Assembly: GCF_021412585.1 (NCBI RefSeq)
Contig: NZ_JAKCMI010000027.1
Span: forward strand, 77,501-141,500
Origin: Halomonas alkalisoli
Lineage (GTDB): Bacteria; Pseudomonadota; Gammaproteobacteria; Pseudomonadales; Halomonadaceae
Direction: 5' to 3'
Length of the DNA: 64,000 bases
Under the pieces are notes generated by a model. It was not told the origin of the DNA and did no database searches. It saw only the letters and a program-made list of their open reading frames with translations. Position numbers and translations under genes: made by a program. Below, piece after piece: positions 1-9,414 of the stretch (positions within the stretch are counted from its first letter, which is position 1; each line of letters starts with the position of its first letter).

Positions 1-2
1 AG

Positions 3-128
3 GGGAGTCATGAGACCTGGGAGGACTGCCCCTACTGCTGCGCACCCATCCAGCTGCGCATTGTCGTCTCACCCTTCGATGGTGAACTGGAGGATGTCCT
101 GGTGGGGCGTGACGACGAGGTCCTCTAG
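3..128 (+). CDS. CPXCG motif-containing cysteine-rich protein, C-terminal part
   Basis: Open frame running in from the left edge and ending at TAG 126-128. The visible 41 residues contain the run ETWEDCPYCCAPIQL followed by an acidic tail. This matches the second half of small gammaproteobacterial CPXCG proteins, which carry a CPxC pair near the N-terminus and an xDCxxCC pair in the second half. The first Cys pair and the start lie outside the window. Such proteins are presumed zinc-binding and have no established role. It precedes trxB on the same strand with a 147-bp gap. The identification rests on the cysteine motif alone. Confidence 0.7.
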   Translation, partial: GSHETWEDCPYCCAPIQLRIVVSPFDGELEDVLVGRDDEVL

Positions 129-1229
<1,101 letters not shown>

Positions 1230-1269
1230 ACATTTACCCTTCCGGGGTCTGTGGCGCTTTGCTGGTGGC

Positions 1270-1373
1270 GAGCGCCGCCGGGGTCAGGGTGTAGCGGAGG
1301 TCTTTTGCCATGGATGGCAAAAGTAGCGCCCAAGGATGGCTTCACAGCGCCTCCGCGTAACCCCTGACGCCGG
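1270..1373 (+). ncRNA. TwoAYGGAY-like structured repeat, copy 1 (3' of trxB)
   Basis: A copy of a dispersed element 40 bases after the trxB stop, in the sense orientation. Outer arms CCGGGGTCAGGG and CCCTGACGCCGG pair. Inside are GCGGAGG with CCTCCGC, then hairpin 1 (CTTTTGCC 1302-1309 with GGCAAAAG 1316-1323, loop ATGGAT) and hairpin 2 (GCC/GGC around CAAGGAT). Both loops fit CANGGANG. Arms differ from the other copies but stay complementary. It could be a 3' UTR element, a CsrA/RsmA-type protein site or an independent small RNA. No protein is encoded. Confidence 0.65.
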
Positions 1374-1434
1374 TAAAGGCGCGGGCTAGCCTCGGGAAGC
1401 GACACGGCGCGGGCCTGTCACTATCGATACGCCA

Positions 1435-1713
1435 TCAATAGTGCGGCGGCACCTCGTCCTGTGGTGACGGTGCCGCCATATCGATCTCCTGCAGCGCCTG
1501 CTGCTGGTCGCGCAGCTTCTGCTGCATCACGCCGTTGATCCTCTCCAGCTGCATCAGGCGCTTCTCCTGTGCCGCCACGGCTTCGTCCAGTGTATCCAGC
1601 CAGTGCTCCTGGTGAGCAATGCGGCTTTCCAATGCCTCCAGGCGCGATAACAGCCAGGCGGACGTCTCATCGGGGCTCATGCTAGAATCGTTGCGCTGTG
1701 TGTCTCTGTTCAT
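1435..1713 (-). CDS. slyX: SlyX family protein
   Basis: A 92-residue, almost entirely helical protein with the SlyX pattern: a heptad-rich coiled coil (LLSRLEALESRIAHQEHW and onward) and a proline-rich C-terminus ending PPHY, exactly as in E. coli SlyX (72 aa). Its function is unknown; the family name comes from the neighbouring regulator slyD/slyA region in enterics. The ATG at 1713 has GAAGG five bases upstream. A later ATG at 1680 would give 81 residues but has no ribosome site. It is divergent from the cold-shock-domain gene, with 110 bp between the starts. Confidence 0.85.
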   Translation of the reverse strand: MNRDTQRNDSSMSPDETSAWLLSRLEALESRIAHQEHWLDTLDEAVAAQEKRLMQLERINGVMQQKLRDQQQALQEIDMAAPSPQDEVPPHY

Positions 1714-1823
1714 CGTGACACCTTCGTCGGGCGATGTGGCCGTGTGCCATGTCGTCATCGGACATCCTGTTTCGTCGTTTCACCAACAACATTTCACCAC
1801 AAACAAGTGAGCATTACGGATCC

Positions 1824-2288
1824 ATGAATCGCAAGGTTATGTTTCGTTGCACTCTCGTCAGTCTGCTGCTGGCCGCTCCGGCGCCACTGCTGATTGCCCT
1901 GTTCATCTATTTCACCGGCGGCGATACGTCGCGCCAGCTTCTTGCCACCCTGGAGGTCGGCGGTGCCGCGACGGTCTATCTTGCCGCCTTGGCAGCCGTC
2001 TTCCTGCTGCTGCTGGTGGCCACGCTATTCGTGCATGGCGTGAGCCCACAGCTAGCCGCCATTGCCGACGTCGAGAATGACGATCGCGAGATCGGGGAGG
2101 TCAAGTGGTTCAATGTCAACAAGGGATACGGCTTCATCAAGCGTGACAGCGGGGAGGACGTCTTCGTGCACTTTCGTGCCATTCGCGGCCGCGGGCACCG
2201 GACCCTGGCCGAGGGGCAGAAGGTGCGCTACTACGTGATCGAGAATGAGAGGGGGCTTCAGGCCGACGACGTCACCGTCATTACTTAG
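1824..2288 (+). CDS. membrane-anchored cold-shock-domain protein
   Basis: 154 residues in two parts. Residues about 7-30 and 46-70 are hydrophobic and should form two membrane helices joined by a short loop. Residues 91-154 form a complete cold-shock domain: GEVKWFN, RNP1 KGYGFI (100-105) and RNP2 VFVHF (113-117). The nucleic-acid-binding domain would face the cytoplasm. Free CspA proteins are about 70 aa and lack the anchor, so a membrane-tethered RNA or single-stranded-DNA binder is inferred. The role is unknown. The ATG at 1824 has only a weak ribosome site. A strong hairpin (2367-2402) follows the gene. Confidence 0.8.
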   Translation: MNRKVMFRCTLVSLLLAAPAPLLIALFIYFTGGDTSRQLLATLEVGGAATVYLAALAAVFLLLLVATLFVHGVSPQLAAIADVENDDREIGEVKWFNVNKGYGFIKRDSGEDVFVHFRAIRGRGHRTLAEGQKVRYYVIENERGLQADDVTVIT

Positions 2289-2366
2289 GTGGAGAAAAGC
2301 GGCTTTCGCGAGGTTCGTGGTGCCGCTCGGCAGCGTCTTGCAGGCTAATCGTATCCGCTTTTTCCT

Positions 2367-2402
2367 CATCGCCCCGCCTGTTACGGAACAGGCGGGGCGA
2401 TG
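2367..2402. terminator. bidirectional hairpin between convergent genes
   Basis: A perfect 16-bp stem, CATCGCCCCGCCTGTT with its reverse complement, around an ACGG loop. It lies between the converging cold-shock-domain gene and the dapE operon. Neither side has a good T tract, so termination may be inefficient or Rho-assisted. Confidence 0.65.
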
Positions 2403-2411
2403 TCGTTTGGG

Positions 2412-2798
2412 TCACTGGCCGGGGTCGGGCCATTCGATGACCGCTTCGCTGCCGTCGGGCAGCACGCGCCAGAAGCGGTCGGGGTCGTCGCCGGGCTGCC
2501 AGCTGCCCAGCGAGCAGCGCACCTCGCAGCCGAGGCGAGCGGCGGCTTCCCGGGCGCAGTCGCAGTCTCGCGCCCAGGGCGTATGGGCGCTGTCGAACCA
2601 CAGGCTGGCGTAGCCGTCGGCGGCTTTCTCCACCAGCAGCACCGGCACGCCATGGCCGTCATGCTGGCCGCGGGTCTGCCACTGCCGACGCCCTGCCGCA
2701 CTCAGCGGAGGGCTGTCCAGCCGCTCGCCGAGCCAGGCATTCAGCGCGTCCAGCGGAGCCTTGGCCAGGTAGATCTCGATATCCGGGTAGTCAGTCAT
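2412..2798 (-). CDS. conserved hypothetical protein in the dapE operon
   Basis: 128 residues, acidic, starting MTDYPDIEIYL, with no signal peptide or membrane segment. Features are a central VPVLLVEKAADGYASLWFD stretch, three cysteines in RDCDCAREAAARLGCEVRC, and a tryptophan-rich end (FWRVLPDG, VIEWPD). It starts 8 bases after the dapE stop and overlaps its reading signals, so it is translated from the dapD-dapE message. I do not recognise a named family. The linkage to dapE suggests a cytoplasmic partner or neighbour gene, but no function can be assigned. Confidence 0.75.
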   Translation of the reverse strand: MTDYPDIEIYLAKAPLDALNAWLGERLDSPPLSAAGRRQWQTRGQHDGHGVPVLLVEKAADGYASLWFDSAHTPWARDCDCAREAAARLGCEVRCSLGSWQPGDDPDRFWRVLPDGSEAVIEWPDPGQ

Positions 2799-2806
2799 GC
2801 GAACCC

Positions 2807-3973
2807 TCAGGGCTGGGCGGTGCCGTTGACGAAGAGCTTGGCCAGGATCGCTTCGTAGATCCGGCTGAGGTCGTCGAGGTCGGCGGCCAGGACGCGTTCG
2901 TTGGCCTGGTGGATGGTGGCGTTGCGTGGCCCCAGCTCCACCACCTGGCTGCCCAGGGTGGCGATGAAGCGTCCGTCCGATGTGCCGCCGGAGGTCGAGA
3001 GCGCCGGCGTGCGGCCGAGTACCGCCTCGACGCCGTGGAGGGCGGCTTCCACCAGCTCCCCTTCGGGTGTCAGGAAGGGCTCGCCGTTCAGCGTCCAGTC
3101 GATATGATACTCGATGCCGAAGCCGTCGAGTATGGCGCCGGTGCGTTCGCGCAGCTGCTCATGGGTCACTTCGGTGGAGAAGCGGAAGTTGAAGATCACC
3201 TCCACGTCACCGGGAATCACATTGGTGGCGCCGGTGCCCGCGCGGATATTGGATATCTGGAAGCTGGTGGCGGGAAAGAAGTCATTCCCCGCATCCCAGT
3301 GTTCCCGCACCAGGGCGTCCAGTGCCGGCATGGCCTGATGGATGGGGTTGCGCGCCAGGTGCGGGTAGGCCACGTGGCCCTGCTTGCCCCTGATGTGCAG
3401 CACGCCGCCCAGCGAGCCGCGCCGACCGTTCTTGATCACGTCCCCGAGTTCGTCGGTGGAGGAGGGTTCGCCCACCACGCAGTAGTCGAGCCGCTCGTGG
3501 CGCTCGCGCAGGTGCTCGACCACGGCGCGGGTGCCGTCCACCGCCGGCCCTTCCTCGTCGGAGGTGATCAGGAAGCCGATCTTGCCGTGGTGGTCGGGGT
3601 GGGCCGCAACGAACCGCTCGGCGGCGGTGATCATCGCCGCCAGGCTGCCCTTCATGTCGGCGGCTCCTCGCCCCCGGAGCATCCCCTCATCGTCGATGCA
3701 GGGCTCGAAGGGCGGGTAGTCCCAGTGCACATGAGGGCCGCTCGGTACCACGTCGGTATGGCCGGCGAAGGCCAGCATCGGGCCGTGATGGCCGCGTGTC
3801 GCCCAGAAGTTCTCCACGTCACCGAACGGCAGCTGCTCGACATGGAAGCCGATGCGCTCGAGCCGTTCGATCATCAACGCCTGGCAGCCCAGGTCGTCGG
3901 GCGTCACCGACGGGCGACGGATCAGCTCGATGGCCAGCGCCAGGGTTGGGGAGAGTGGCTCAGTTGTGGGCAT
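2807..3973 (-). CDS. dapE: succinyl-diaminopimelate desuccinylase
   Basis: 388 residues of the M20 metallopeptidase fold. It hydrolyses N-succinyl-LL-diaminopimelate to LL-diaminopimelate and succinate in lysine and peptidoglycan precursor synthesis. The first metal motif GHTDVVP is at residues 71-77 (His72, Asp74). GRGAADMKG near 102-109 supplies the bridging Asp, and SDEEGPA near 139 the catalytic and metal glutamates. E. coli DapE is 375 aa. The ATG at 3973 has GAGG six bases upstream and overlaps the dapD stop by 14 bases, which points to translational coupling. Confidence 0.96.
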   Translation of the reverse strand: MPTTEPLSPTLALAIELIRRPSVTPDDLGCQALMIERLERIGFHVEQLPFGDVENFWATRGHHGPMLAFAGHTDVVPSGPHVHWDYPPFEPCIDDEGMLRGRGAADMKGSLAAMITAAERFVAAHPDHHGKIGFLITSDEEGPAVDGTRAVVEHLRERHERLDYCVVGEPSSTDELGDVIKNGRRGSLGGVLHIRGKQGHVAYPHLARNPIHQAMPALDALVREHWDAGNDFFPATSFQISNIRAGTGATNVIPGDVEVIFNFRFSTEVTHEQLRERTGAILDGFGIEYHIDWTLNGEPFLTPEGELVEAALHGVEAVLGRTPALSTSGGTSDGRFIATLGSQVVELGPRNATIHQANERVLAADLDDLSRIYEAILAKLFVNGTAQP

Positions 3974-4985
3974 GCAGCGCCTCGTTGAGTGCAATGGCAC
4001 TCTTGTTGGTCAGGCACTCGATGCGGCCGTTCTGTGAATTGCGACGCAGCAGCAGGTCGTCATGGCCGGCGAGTTCGCGGGCGGCCACGGTCTTGACCTC
4101 CTGGTTCTGGTCGTCGAGCAGGGTGACCTTGGCCCCGGCGGTGATGTAGAGCCCGGCCTCGATGGTGCAGCGGTCGCCCAGCGGAATGCCAATACCGGCA
4201 TTGGCGCCGATCAGGCAGCCTTCACCCACCTTGATGATGATATTGCCGCCGCCGGAGAGGGTGCCCATGGTGGAGCAGCCGCCGCCCAGGTCGGAGCCCT
4301 TGCCGACCATGACGCCCGCCGAGATACGGCCCTCGATCATGCCCGGGCCCTCGGTGCCGGCGTTGAAATTGACGAAGCCCTCGTGCATCACGGTGGTGCC
4401 TTCACCCAGGTAGGCACCCAGGCGCACCCGGGCGGTGTCGGCGATGCGCACGCCGGTGGGCACCACGTAGTCGGTCATCTTGGGGAACTTGTCGACACAA
4501 TCCACCGAGAGGGTGCGCCCCTCCAGCCGCGCCTTGAGACGACGGGCGGGCAGCTCCTCGATGTCGATGGGGCCTTCGCTGCTCCAGGCGATGTTGCGCA
4601 GCAGGCCGAACATGCCGGTCAGGTCGAGCTGGTGCGGCTTGACCAGGCGGTGCGATAGCAGATGCAGCTTGAGATAGACCTCGGGTGCGCTCTGTGGCGG
4701 CAGGTCACTCTCCAGGAACATGGCGACCAGCGGCCGCTGGCTGGCGGCAAAGGCGTCGACCAGCTCTGCCTGGGCGGTATGGCCGGCGGCCTTGAGGGCT
4801 TCTCCCAGGGCGGCGCAGTGCTCGGGCAGGAAGCTGACCGTGGCATTGCCGGCGGGGACGTCGAGCACCTTGCCGATGGCGTCGACCAGGCTGTCGTCGG
4901 GGTTGAGCAGGGGGGCGGGATAGTAGATCTCCAGCCAGTCGCCCTGGGTGTTCTGGGTGCCGATTCCGAAAGCAAAGCTCAGCAT
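3960..4985 (-). CDS. dapD: 2,3,4,5-tetrahydropyridine-2,6-dicarboxylate N-succinyltransferase
   Basis: 341 residues. It transfers succinate from succinyl-CoA to tetrahydrodipicolinate, upstream of dapC and dapE in the same pathway. The N-terminal half is a helical/mixed domain. From about residue 150 there are left-handed beta-helix hexapeptide repeats ([17 protein letters not shown], then [19 protein letters not shown], then [12 protein letters not shown]). The length corresponds to the long Pseudomonas-type DapD (about 344) rather than the 274-residue E. coli form. GAGGAC precedes the ATG. It is the gene upstream of dapE, with overlapping ends. Confidence 0.95.
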   Translation of the reverse strand: MLSFAFGIGTQNTQGDWLEIYYPAPLLNPDDSLVDAIGKVLDVPAGNATVSFLPEHCAALGEALKAAGHTAQAELVDAFAASQRPLVAMFLESDLPPQSAPEVYLKLHLLSHRLVKPHQLDLTGMFGLLRNIAWSSEGPIDIEELPARRLKARLEGRTLSVDCVDKFPKMTDYVVPTGVRIADTARVRLGAYLGEGTTVMHEGFVNFNAGTEGPGMIEGRISAGVMVGKGSDLGGGCSTMGTLSGGGNIIIKVGEGCLIGANAGIGIPLGDRCTIEAGLYITAGAKVTLLDDQNQEVKTVAARELAGHDDLLLRRNSQNGRIECLTNKSAIALNEALHAHN

Positions 4986-5020
4986 GGGATGTCCTCGTGT
5001 CAGGTAAGGGTAGGTCGGCG

Positions 5021-5365
5021 TCAGCCCTTCAGGGTGTCGTAGTCGCCGTCGCGATAGCCAAGAATGATGTCGTCGCCGGTATCGAGCAGCGGCCGCTTGA
5101 GCAGCGTGGGGTTGGCCATGATCAGCGCTCGGGCCTTGTTGGCGTCGATCTCCTTCTTGTCCTCCTCGGGAAGGTTGCGCCAGGTGGTGCTGCGCCGATT
5201 GAGGGCTTCCATCACCGGCACTCGGGCGAGGATATGCTCGAGCAGGGCCGCCGAGAGGCCATCCTCGCGCAGGTCGTGAACCTGATAGGGCAGGCCCTTC
5301 TCATCCAGGGCCTTGCGCGCCTTGCGGCAGGTATCACAGTTCTTGATCACGAAAAGGGTAAGCAT
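5021..5365 (-). CDS. ArsC/Spx-family thiol protein (YffB-like)
   Basis: 114 residues with a thioredoxin-like fold. The N-terminus LFVIKNCDTCRKA carries Cys10-x-x-Cys13, followed by the ARALIMANPTLLKRPLL stretch typical of ArsC/Spx/YffB proteins. YffB homologues sit between dapC and dapD in pseudomonads too and are adjacent to dapE in E. coli. They are annotated as arsenate-reductase-like but are not shown to detoxify arsenate. Two ATGs are adjacent (5368 and 5365). AAGGAGG is only two bases before the first and five before the second, so 5365 is preferred. The upstream ATG would overlap the dapC stop as ATGA. Confidence 0.85.
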   Translation of the reverse strand: MLTLFVIKNCDTCRKARKALDEKGLPYQVHDLREDGLSAALLEHILARVPVMEALNRRSTTWRNLPEEDKKEIDANKARALIMANPTLLKRPLLDTGDDIILGYRDGDYDTLKG

Positions 5366-6591
5366 CATGCCCTCCTTTCAATGAAGCGGCGAATGCGTTG
5401 CGCGGCTTCTGTCGTGGGCTCGAGCTCGGCCACCAGTGCCAGGCGTAGGCGCCCTGCACCGGGATTGTCGCCATGGGCCCCCTCGCGGCCCATCCCGTCG
5501 CCGGTAGCGGGGCGACCCATATAGGAGCCGGGCAGCACGCTGACATGCTCCTCGGCGAACAGCGCCCGGGTAAAGGCCTCGTCGTCGCCCCCCGGCACCG
5601 CGGGCCAGAGGTAGAAACTCGCCTCGGGGACCGGGAATTCCATGACCGGTGCGAGTATCTCGGTGACGGCGGCGAACTTTTCGCGATAGGCGTCACGGTT
5701 GGCGCGCACATGGATTTCGTCGTTCCAGGCAGTGATCGAGGCGTGCTGCAGCGGCAGCGACATGGCGCAGCCATGGTAGGTGCGGTAGCGCTTGAAGGGG
5801 GCGATCAGCTCGGCGTCGCCGGCGACGAAGCCGGAGCGCAGCCCCGGCAGGTTGGAGCGCTTGGAGAGCGAGTGGAACACCAGGCAGCGGCGGTAGTCGT
5901 GCCGGCCCAGGGAGGCGCAGGCCTCGAGCAGCCCCGGCGGCGGCGCGCTCTCGTCCAGGTAGAGCTCCGAGTAGCACTCGTCCGAGGCGATGATGAAGTC
6001 GTGCTGATCCGCCAGGGCAATGAGTGTCTTGAAATCATCCAGCGGCGTCACCGCGCCGGTGGGGTTGCCCGGCGAACAGAGGAAGACGATCTGTACCTCG
6101 CGCCAGGTCTCGGCGGGCACGGCGTCGAAGTCGGGGCGAAAGCCGTTCTCGGCCCGACAGTCCAGATAGAGCGGCCGGCCACCGGCAAGCAGGGTGGCGC
6201 CCTCGTAGATCTGGTAGAAGGGGTTGGGTACCGCGACCCGGGCCGGGCGCGAGCGATCCAGCGCGGCCTGGACGAAGGCGAAGATCGCCTCACGGGTGCC
6301 GTTGACCGGCAGCACCTGGTGCTCGGGATCGAGCCCATCGAGGTGGAAGCGGCGGCTGGCCCAGCCGGCGATGGCGCCGCGCAGTTCGGCAACGCCGGCC
6401 GTGGCCGGGTAGCGGGCGAAATCGAGCTGGTGTTCGTACAGGGTCTTCAGTGCCCCGGCGAAGGGCGCATGCTGTGGCTCGCCGATGGTCAGCGGAATGT
6501 GCGCGAGCCCTTCGGGTGGCGTCACGCCGGCCTTCAGGGCGGCGAGCTTCTCGAAGGGGTAGGGCTTGAGAGCGTCGAGGTCGGGATTCAT
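5365..6591 (-). CDS. dapC: succinyldiaminopimelate transaminase
   Basis: 408-residue class I/II PLP aminotransferase that makes N-succinyl-LL-diaminopimelate from the keto acid, using glutamate. The PLP lysine lies in SLSKRSNLPGLRSGF. Supporting motifs are GNPTGAV and SDECYSELY (the Asp and Tyr that contact PLP) and the N-terminal DLDALKPYPFEKL typical of DapC rather than AspC. Pseudomonas DapC is about 400 aa. The ATG at 6591 fits homologues, although its ribosome site is weak. It is the first gene of dapC-'arsC-like'-dapD-dapE-hypothetical and lies 84 bases downstream of a good promoter. Confidence 0.92.
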   Translation of the reverse strand: MNPDLDALKPYPFEKLAALKAGVTPPEGLAHIPLTIGEPQHAPFAGALKTLYEHQLDFARYPATAGVAELRGAIAGWASRRFHLDGLDPEHQVLPVNGTREAIFAFVQAALDRSRPARVAVPNPFYQIYEGATLLAGGRPLYLDCRAENGFRPDFDAVPAETWREVQIVFLCSPGNPTGAVTPLDDFKTLIALADQHDFIIASDECYSELYLDESAPPPGLLEACASLGRHDYRRCLVFHSLSKRSNLPGLRSGFVAGDAELIAPFKRYRTYHGCAMSLPLQHASITAWNDEIHVRANRDAYREKFAAVTEILAPVMEFPVPEASFYLWPAVPGGDDEAFTRALFAEEHVSVLPGSYMGRPATGDGMGREGAHGDNPGAGRLRLALVAELEPTTEAAQRIRRFIERRA

Positions 6592-6674
6592 CGGTGTCCA
6601 GGGCGCCGTGGACCGGCGTCGTATTTGCGTTGTGATGCAGGGCACGGCGCTACGGGCGTGCGGGCAGACCGCCG

Positions 6675-6703
6675 ATTATAGGGAAGCCCCCGGCTGGCCT
6701 CAA
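6675..6703 (-). promoter_or_regulatory. sigma-70 promoter for the dapC operon
   Basis: On the minus strand TTGAGG (6703-6698), a 17-base spacer and a perfect TATAAT (6680-6675). The predicted start near 6668 gives a leader of about 77 bases before dapC. This is the best consensus promoter in the window. It separates dapC from the upstream glnD. Confidence 0.75.
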
Positions 6704-6721
6704 ACCCGCGAGCCTTCGCGT

Positions 6722-9403
6722 TCAGCCGGAAACGTCGAGGACCTCGATCAGGCGCGCCCGCAGGCGCTGCTGGCGCTCGGGATCGGTGATCGGCCGGCCA
6801 CCCTTGTCGGTGATGAAGAAAACGTCCTCCACCCGCTCCCCCAGGGTGGCGATCTTGGCCGCCGACAGGGCGATGTCCTGCTCCATGAAGATACGCCCCA
6901 CCCGGGCCAGCAGGCCGGGGCGGTCCGGGGCGATCAGCTCCAGCAGGGTGCGCTCGTTGGCCGGGTCCTGCTCGATCAGCACTTCCGTGGCGACATGGAA
7001 GTGACGCAGCTGGCGCGGGGTGTGGCGGGTGACGATCTGGGGGTAGTCGTCCGGATCGTCGAGCTCCTCCACCAGGTGGCGGCGAATCGCCTCGATGCGC
7101 TCGGCATCGCGGATCGACTCGCCCCGGCTGTCGAGCACGATGAAGGTGTTGAGCGTCCAGTCGTTGCTCGAGGTGGCGATGCGGGCGTCGTGGATGGAGA
7201 GCCCCAGTTGCTCCATGGCGGCGGCGGTGGCGGCGAACAGATCGTCCACCGAGCGGGTGTGGATGAACACCTTGGTGCCGCCGTCGGACATGTCATCGGT
7301 GGGGGCGCTGATCAGGATCAGCGGCAGCTGGGAGTCCCCGTGGCCGAGAATGCCCATGGTCTGCCAGGCGATCTCGCTGGGTGCGTACTGCAGGAAGTAA
7401 TCTTCGCCGAGGGACTCCCAGAGCTGGTCGACCCGGGGGAGCTCGGCCCCCACCGTGGCCAGCAGCGAGCGCGCCTCGCCCCGGGTCTCGCTGACCCACT
7501 CCTCGCGATCCAGCGGGTTGTCCAGGCCGCGGCGCAGGGCGCGCTTGGTCTCGGCGTGGAGCTGACGCAGCAGCGAGGCGCGCCAGCCGTTCCACAGGGT
7601 TGGGTTGGTGGCGTTGATATCGGCCACCGTCAGCACGTAGAGGTAGTCGAGCCGCGTCTCGTCACCCACCACCCGGGCGAAGTCGCGGATCACGTCGGGG
7701 TCGGTGATGTCGCGTTTCTGGGCCACCATCGACATCAGCAGGTGGTTCTCCACCAGCCAGGCGACCAGCCGGGTATCGCGCAGCGTCATGCCGTGGCGCT
7801 CGGCGAAGCGCTCCACGTCGCGGGCGCCGAGAAGCGAGTGGTCGCCGCCGCGGCCCTTGCCGATATCGTGATAGAGGCCGGCGATCCACAGCAGCTCGAG
7901 CTTGGGCAGCTGGTGGATCAGGGCGGCCGCCACGGGGTACTCGTCCCGGGCATCGGGTTCGCGGAAGCGCTGAATGAACTTCAGCAGGCGCAGGGTATGG
8001 GCATCCACGGTGTAGATATGGAAGAGGTCGTGCTGCATCAGGCCCACCGCCTGGCCGAACTCCGGCAGGTACTTGCCCAGAACGCCGTAGCGGTTCATGC
8101 GCCGCAGCTGGCGCGCCACGTTGCCGCCGGAGCCGAGCAGCGACATGAACAGGTGCTGGTGTTGGGCGTCGTCACGGTAGAGGTCGTCGATCTGGTGCCG
8201 GTGGTCGCGGATCAGGCGGATGGTGTCGGCCCGCACCCCCTCGATCTCGGGATGCTCCGCCATCAGCAGGAACAGCTCGAGCAGGGCGGAGGGGTGTTCG
8301 CGAAACACGGCGCGGCTGCGTGCCTGGATATAACCGCCCGCGATCTCGAAGCGCTCGTTGAGCGGTACCGGCTCCAGGCGCTCGCCGCTGCGCAGGATAG
8401 CCTCGTCGAAGTGCTGCAGCAGCATGTCGTTGAGGCCGGCCAGCGCCGTGACGTGGCGGTAGTAGCGCTTCATGAACTGCTCGACGGCCAGGCGCTCGGG
8501 GGTGTCGCGGTAGCCGAACAGCTCGGCGATGGTGCGCTGATGATCGAACTGCAGGCGGTCCTCGGCGCGATCGGTCAGCATGTGCAAGGCGTATCGCACC
8601 TGCCACAGGAAGGCCTGGCCCTGGCTGAGGATATGCAGCTCGGCGTCGTTCATGAAGCCGTTGGCCACCAGGTCCTCATAGCGCTGGCTGCCGAAGTGGC
8701 GCTTGGCCACCCAGCCGATCATCTGGATGTCACGCAGCCCGCCCGGGGAGCTCTTGATGTTGGGCTCCAGATGGTACTCGGAGTTGTTGAAGCGGTGGTG
8801 GCGGGTGATCTGCTCCTGCCACTTGGCCTCGAAGAACTGGTCGGCGGGCCACATGCGATCGGCGGCGATGCGGGCCTTCATGGCGTCGCGCAGCCGCTCC
8901 GGGCCGGCCAGAGTGCGCGACTCCATCAGGTTGGTGATCACCGTGATGTCACCCGCGGCCTCGCGCTCGCAGTCGGAGAGCGAACGCACGCTGTGGCCGA
9001 TCTCCAGGCCGATGTCCCACAGGAAGGTGATGAAGGCGGTCAGCGGCTCCCGGTAGGGCTCGTCGTCGTCGTGCTCGAGCAGCAGCATCAGGTCGACGTC
9101 CGAGTGGGGGTGCAGCTCGCCTCGCCCATAGCCTCCCACGGCCAGCAGCGCCACGCCGTCGTCGGGCCATCTCTGCAGTGCCCAGGCGATGGCGAGCAGG
9201 CGGTCGAGACACCAGGCGCGGCCATGCACCAGGTCGCGAATGTCGGCACCGGTACGAAAGCGTTCGTCGAGCCGGGCCTGGATGTCGCCGAGGGCCACCT
9301 TGAAGGGCGCGATGGGCGAACGGTTGCCGGTCAGTTCGCTGCGAAATGTCTCGGCATCGAATAGCGATTCATCCGGCGCAAAACGGTAGTGGTGCAGGAG
9401 CAT
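6722..9403 (-). CDS. glnD: bifunctional uridylyltransferase/uridylyl-removing enzyme (PII sensor)
   Basis: 893 residues, against 890 in E. coli. It uridylylates PII under nitrogen limitation and removes UMP when glutamine is high. Domains in order: nucleotidyltransferase with VGGYGRGELHPHSDVD near residues 89-104 (Asp102, Asp104), a linker, an HD hydrolase domain with GLYHDIGKGRGGDHS around residue 510, and two C-terminal ACT domains for glutamine sensing (one at TKVFIHTRSVDDLF, one at LLELIAPDRPGLLARVG). The ATG at 9403 is chosen because it starts MLLHHYRF directly before the conserved region. It lies 11 bases after map and is probably cotranscribed with it. Confidence 0.96.
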   Translation of the reverse strand: MLLHHYRFAPDESLFDAETFRSELTGNRSPIAPFKVALGDIQARLDERFRTGADIRDLVHGRAWCLDRLLAIAWALQRWPDDGVALLAVGGYGRGELHPHSDVDLMLLLEHDDDEPYREPLTAFITFLWDIGLEIGHSVRSLSDCEREAAGDITVITNLMESRTLAGPERLRDAMKARIAADRMWPADQFFEAKWQEQITRHHRFNNSEYHLEPNIKSSPGGLRDIQMIGWVAKRHFGSQRYEDLVANGFMNDAELHILSQGQAFLWQVRYALHMLTDRAEDRLQFDHQRTIAELFGYRDTPERLAVEQFMKRYYRHVTALAGLNDMLLQHFDEAILRSGERLEPVPLNERFEIAGGYIQARSRAVFREHPSALLELFLLMAEHPEIEGVRADTIRLIRDHRHQIDDLYRDDAQHQHLFMSLLGSGGNVARQLRRMNRYGVLGKYLPEFGQAVGLMQHDLFHIYTVDAHTLRLLKFIQRFREPDARDEYPVAAALIHQLPKLELLWIAGLYHDIGKGRGGDHSLLGARDVERFAERHGMTLRDTRLVAWLVENHLLMSMVAQKRDITDPDVIRDFARVVGDETRLDYLYVLTVADINATNPTLWNGWRASLLRQLHAETKRALRRGLDNPLDREEWVSETRGEARSLLATVGAELPRVDQLWESLGEDYFLQYAPSEIAWQTMGILGHGDSQLPLILISAPTDDMSDGGTKVFIHTRSVDDLFAATAAAMEQLGLSIHDARIATSSNDWTLNTFIVLDSRGESIRDAERIEAIRRHLVEELDDPDDYPQIVTRHTPRQLRHFHVATEVLIEQDPANERTLLELIAPDRPGLLARVGRIFMEQDIALSAAKIATLGERVEDVFFITDKGGRPITDPERQQRLRARLIEVLDVSG

Positions 9404-9414
9404 GGGCGTTCGAC

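Noticed and set aside
5021..5365. Arsenate reductase
   Set aside because: The CDTC motif and its dap-operon context fit the YffB/Spx branch; no other arsenic gene is nearby, so detoxification is not supported.
6566..9364. Open frame of about 930 codons antisense to glnD
   Set aside because: It is the mirror of glnD in GC-rich codons, is rich in His, Gln, Val and Gly, and has no recognisable motif. glnD is complete with all its domains on the other strand.
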